Source: Euryarchaeota archaeon UBA229
GTDB taxonomy: Archaea > Thermoplasmatota > Poseidoniia > Poseidoniales > Poseidoniaceae
Length of the DNA: 16,009 nucleotides
Direction of reading: 5' to 3'
Assembly (NCBI GenBank): GCA_002505355.1
Contig: DAUW01000080.1
Location: 26,109 to 42,117 of the forward strand
Position 1 is the stretch's first letter; each line of letters opens with the position of its first letter. Shown in pieces: positions 14,552 to 16,009 of this stretch. The position numbers were made by a program, and so were the translations under genes. The notes under the pieces are model-generated. The model was not told where the DNA came from and did not search any database. It saw only the letters and a program-made list of their open reading frames with translations.

Positions 14552-15835
14552 ATGCACATCGCCATGGTAGCAGGAGAATATCCCCCGCGTTGGGGAGGTA
14601 TCGGCTCAGTAGTGTATCATCTTGCAGGACACTTGGCATCATTTAATCATCAAGTAACGGTCATTACTCGTGCTGATGAGGTCAAGGCTCCCGCCCAATC
14701 GGGTGTAAACATAGTCGAGGTGCCATGGCTAAAATTACCAATGAAGTTTACCCGCTCATATGCCAAAAACGCGTTCAAAATTCTTCAACGATTGCATCAA
14801 GCAGATCCATTTGATGTAATTCACATTCATCTGCCACTCGCATCTTTTACTGAGCGAGAAATTAAATTCATGGAAGACAATATAGCACCGGTTTGCTGTT
14901 CACTTCACGGCTCTTGGCTAGGTGAGAAATTGGGAGTGGTAAGGGCTGCTAAGGCGGGTGAATCGGCAATCTGGCGCAATCCTAATGATTTAGCAATTAG
15001 GCTGGGAGCAAAATGGTATGCGCGTTATGAAAAGGCAGGGCTACTCAATTCATCGATAAGCGTTGCTAACTCAACCTCCACTCTTGAGGAATTTCGTAAA
15101 TGGTATGCTCCGAGCGAAGAATATAATGCTAAGGTGATATTATGGGGTTGTGATCATAAGGTATTTCGGCCCGCTAATACTGATAATGAAGAGGAACAAC
15201 TTGCTCATGAAAAACTGCGGCAGCTATATCGATGCGGTGATGAAAAGGCTCTCAGTCACGATCCTGATACAGCGACACCAATGCTGCTTTCGGTCGGTAG
15301 GTTAGTTGCTAGAAAGGGGTATATGACCTTGCTTAGAGCGATGCCGGGAATTCTGGCAAAAAATCCCGGCGCAAAATTAGTAATTATCGGGCGGGGTCAT
15401 ATGAAAACCAAATTGCTCAAAGAAGCAAAGAAACTCGCAATCAGTGATGCAGTCTTTATCAAGAGCGGAATGTCATTTAGCAGCCTGGCTCAGCATTTTA
15501 GGAGTGCAGACCTAGTGATATATCCTTCTTATTACGAGGGACAAGGTCTTATTCCACTGGAAGCGATGTCTAGTGGGACTCCGGTAGCGACAGTAAACAT
15601 GGCCCCACTGACCGAAATGGTTGATGAATCAGTCGGGGGCTTATTTGAGATGGGTAACCCCGGTGACTTGTCGAACACGGTGAATGAGATGCTATCTAAT
15701 CCAAAGGCTAGGTTTGAACAAAGTAAAGCCGGGCGAGAATTAGTATTATCTAAGTACACCTATGAGCACAACGCGAAAGATTTCTTAGCGATTTATCAGT
15801 CGATAATTGAACAATCTCAGTTACCACTTAAGTGA
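14552..15835 (+). CDS. Family 4 glycosyltransferase (GT-B fold)
   Basis: The 427-residue protein has the two Rossmann lobes of a retaining GT-B glycosyltransferase. The acceptor lobe opens with MHIAMVAGEYPPRWGGIGSV, where the Gly-rich loop after the first strand is typical of GT4. The donor lobe starts near LLSVGRLVARKGY, followed by LVIIGRGHMK and the E-x7-E motif EGQGLIPLE (E329, E337), then SSGTPVATVNMAPLTEMV, which bind the nucleotide sugar. Relatives transfer mannose, glucose, galactose or GlcNAc in glycolipid and glycan synthesis; the sugar is not predictable. There is no membrane segment, so it is cytoplasmic or peripheral. It is divergent from the GT2 gene, with which it may share a pathway, and is followed after six bases by a zinc-ribbon gene that may be cotranscribed. 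Confidence 0.92.
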   Translation: MHIAMVAGEYPPRWGGIGSVVYHLAGHLASFNHQVTVITRADEVKAPAQSGVNIVEVPWLKLPMKFTRSYAKNAFKILQRLHQADPFDVIHIHLPLASFTEREIKFMEDNIAPVCCSLHGSWLGEKLGVVRAAKAGESAIWRNPNDLAIRLGAKWYARYEKAGLLNSSISVANSTSTLEEFRKWYAPSEEYNAKVILWGCDHKVFRPANTDNEEEQLAHEKLRQLYRCGDEKALSHDPDTATPMLLSVGRLVARKGYMTLLRAMPGILAKNPGAKLVIIGRGHMKTKLLKEAKKLAISDAVFIKSGMSFSSLAQHFRSADLVIYPSYYEGQGLIPLEAMSSGTPVATVNMAPLTEMVDESVGGLFEMGNPGDLSNTVNEMLSNPKARFEQSKAGRELVLSKYTYEHNAKDFLAIYQSIIEQSQLPLK

Positions 15836-15841
15836 GTCTTT

Positions 15842-16009
15842 ATGCAGATGAAATGCCCCAATTGTGTTGTCAAAATTGCTTTCCCAAACGAGGCACAGAC
15901 AGTTCTTTGTCCAAGTTGCAATCAGACATTTAACAGCAGAGATTTCGCCATAATTAAGAATCATGGGTGGTACGTTGCCGCAGTAGGATTATTGCTTATG
16001 TTAAGCGTT
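15842..16009 (+). CDS. Zinc-ribbon membrane protein (partial, 3' end outside window)
   Basis: The visible 56 residues begin MQMKCPNC; an alternative ATG two codons later would give MKCPNC. A treble-clef-like zinc ribbon with two C-P-x-C knuckles (C5/C8 and C23/C26), 14 residues apart, is followed by a short linker and a hydrophobic stretch (WYVAAVGLLLMLSV) running off the window. This layout, a cytoplasmic zinc ribbon then a membrane helix, is common among archaeal and bacterial proteins of unknown function. The gene starts six bases after the GT4 stop, so it is probably in the same transcript. AGTGA at 15831-15835, overlapping that stop, is a weak ribosome-binding match. Function unknown. 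Confidence 0.75.
   Translation, partial: MQMKCPNCVVKIAFPNEAQTVLCPSCNQTFNSRDFAIIKNHGWYVAAVGLLLMLSV

Noticed and set aside
1..16009. CRISPR arrays, insertion sequences, rRNA or tRNA genes
   Set aside because: I found no regularly spaced direct repeats, transposase motifs, terminal inverted repeats or cloverleaf-capable sequence. The longest gaps are about 100 bases.

Overview
The window looks like a gene-dense piece of an archaeal chromosome, most likely a planktonic euryarchaeon of the Thermoplasmatota (Marine Group II/III-like). This is inferred from the gene mix, not from a phylogenetic marker. The archaeal signs are a wybutosine-pathway enzyme (TYW2/Taw2), two stand-alone Lrp/AsnC ligand-binding (RAM) domains, Dol-P-sugar-synthase-like glycosyltransferases, very large Asp/Ser/Thr/Asn-rich surface proteins with one C-terminal membrane anchor, and poor Shine-Dalgarno signals before most first genes. 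I see no stretch over 300 bases without a gene, and no rRNA, tRNA, CRISPR or insertion sequence.

Layout. A probable C-terminal tail of a rightward gene ends at 86 and abuts a leftward TYW2-type tRNA(Phe) modification gene (87-1235). Diverging from it is a surface protein of about 1,020 residues with no recognised family (1287-4352). It converges on uvrC (4349-6049, leftward), with the two stop codons sharing one TTAG. Divergent from uvrC, across a 102-base gap holding a perfect 7-bp inverted repeat, is a 726-residue winged-helix/STAND ATPase/helical-repeat protein (6152-8332). It converges, again through a shared TTAG, on a leftward pair of 77-residue RAM-domain genes (8329-8804). Divergent from these is a giant beta-helix plus Ig-like-array surface protein (about 8914-13674). 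It abuts a leftward family 2 glycosyltransferase (13675-14445). Divergent from that is a family 4 glycosyltransferase (14552-15835), followed 6 bases later by the start of a zinc-ribbon membrane protein that runs off the window.

How the genes fit together. The two surface proteins share one plan: signal peptide, long beta-rich ectodomain, single C-terminal membrane helix, Arg-rich stop-transfer run and a 55-70 residue acidic cytoplasmic tail. Both carry many N-X-S/T sequons. The nearby glycosyltransferases could build lipid-linked or envelope glycans for such proteins, but this is inference. The STAND protein (N-terminal DNA-binding domain, nucleotide switch, sensor-like C-terminus) is a candidate ligand-gated transcription regulator. 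Its position opposite uvrC makes a link to DNA repair testable, not established.

Most worth a second look: (i) the TYW2 appears full-length and eukaryote-like, not the short archaeal form; (ii) UvrC lacks the cysteine cluster that binds [4Fe-4S] in typical UvrC; (iii) the wHTH-STAND regulator and the palindrome beside it; (iv) the two anchored surface proteins; (v) convergent genes packed with 0 or 4 bp overlap.
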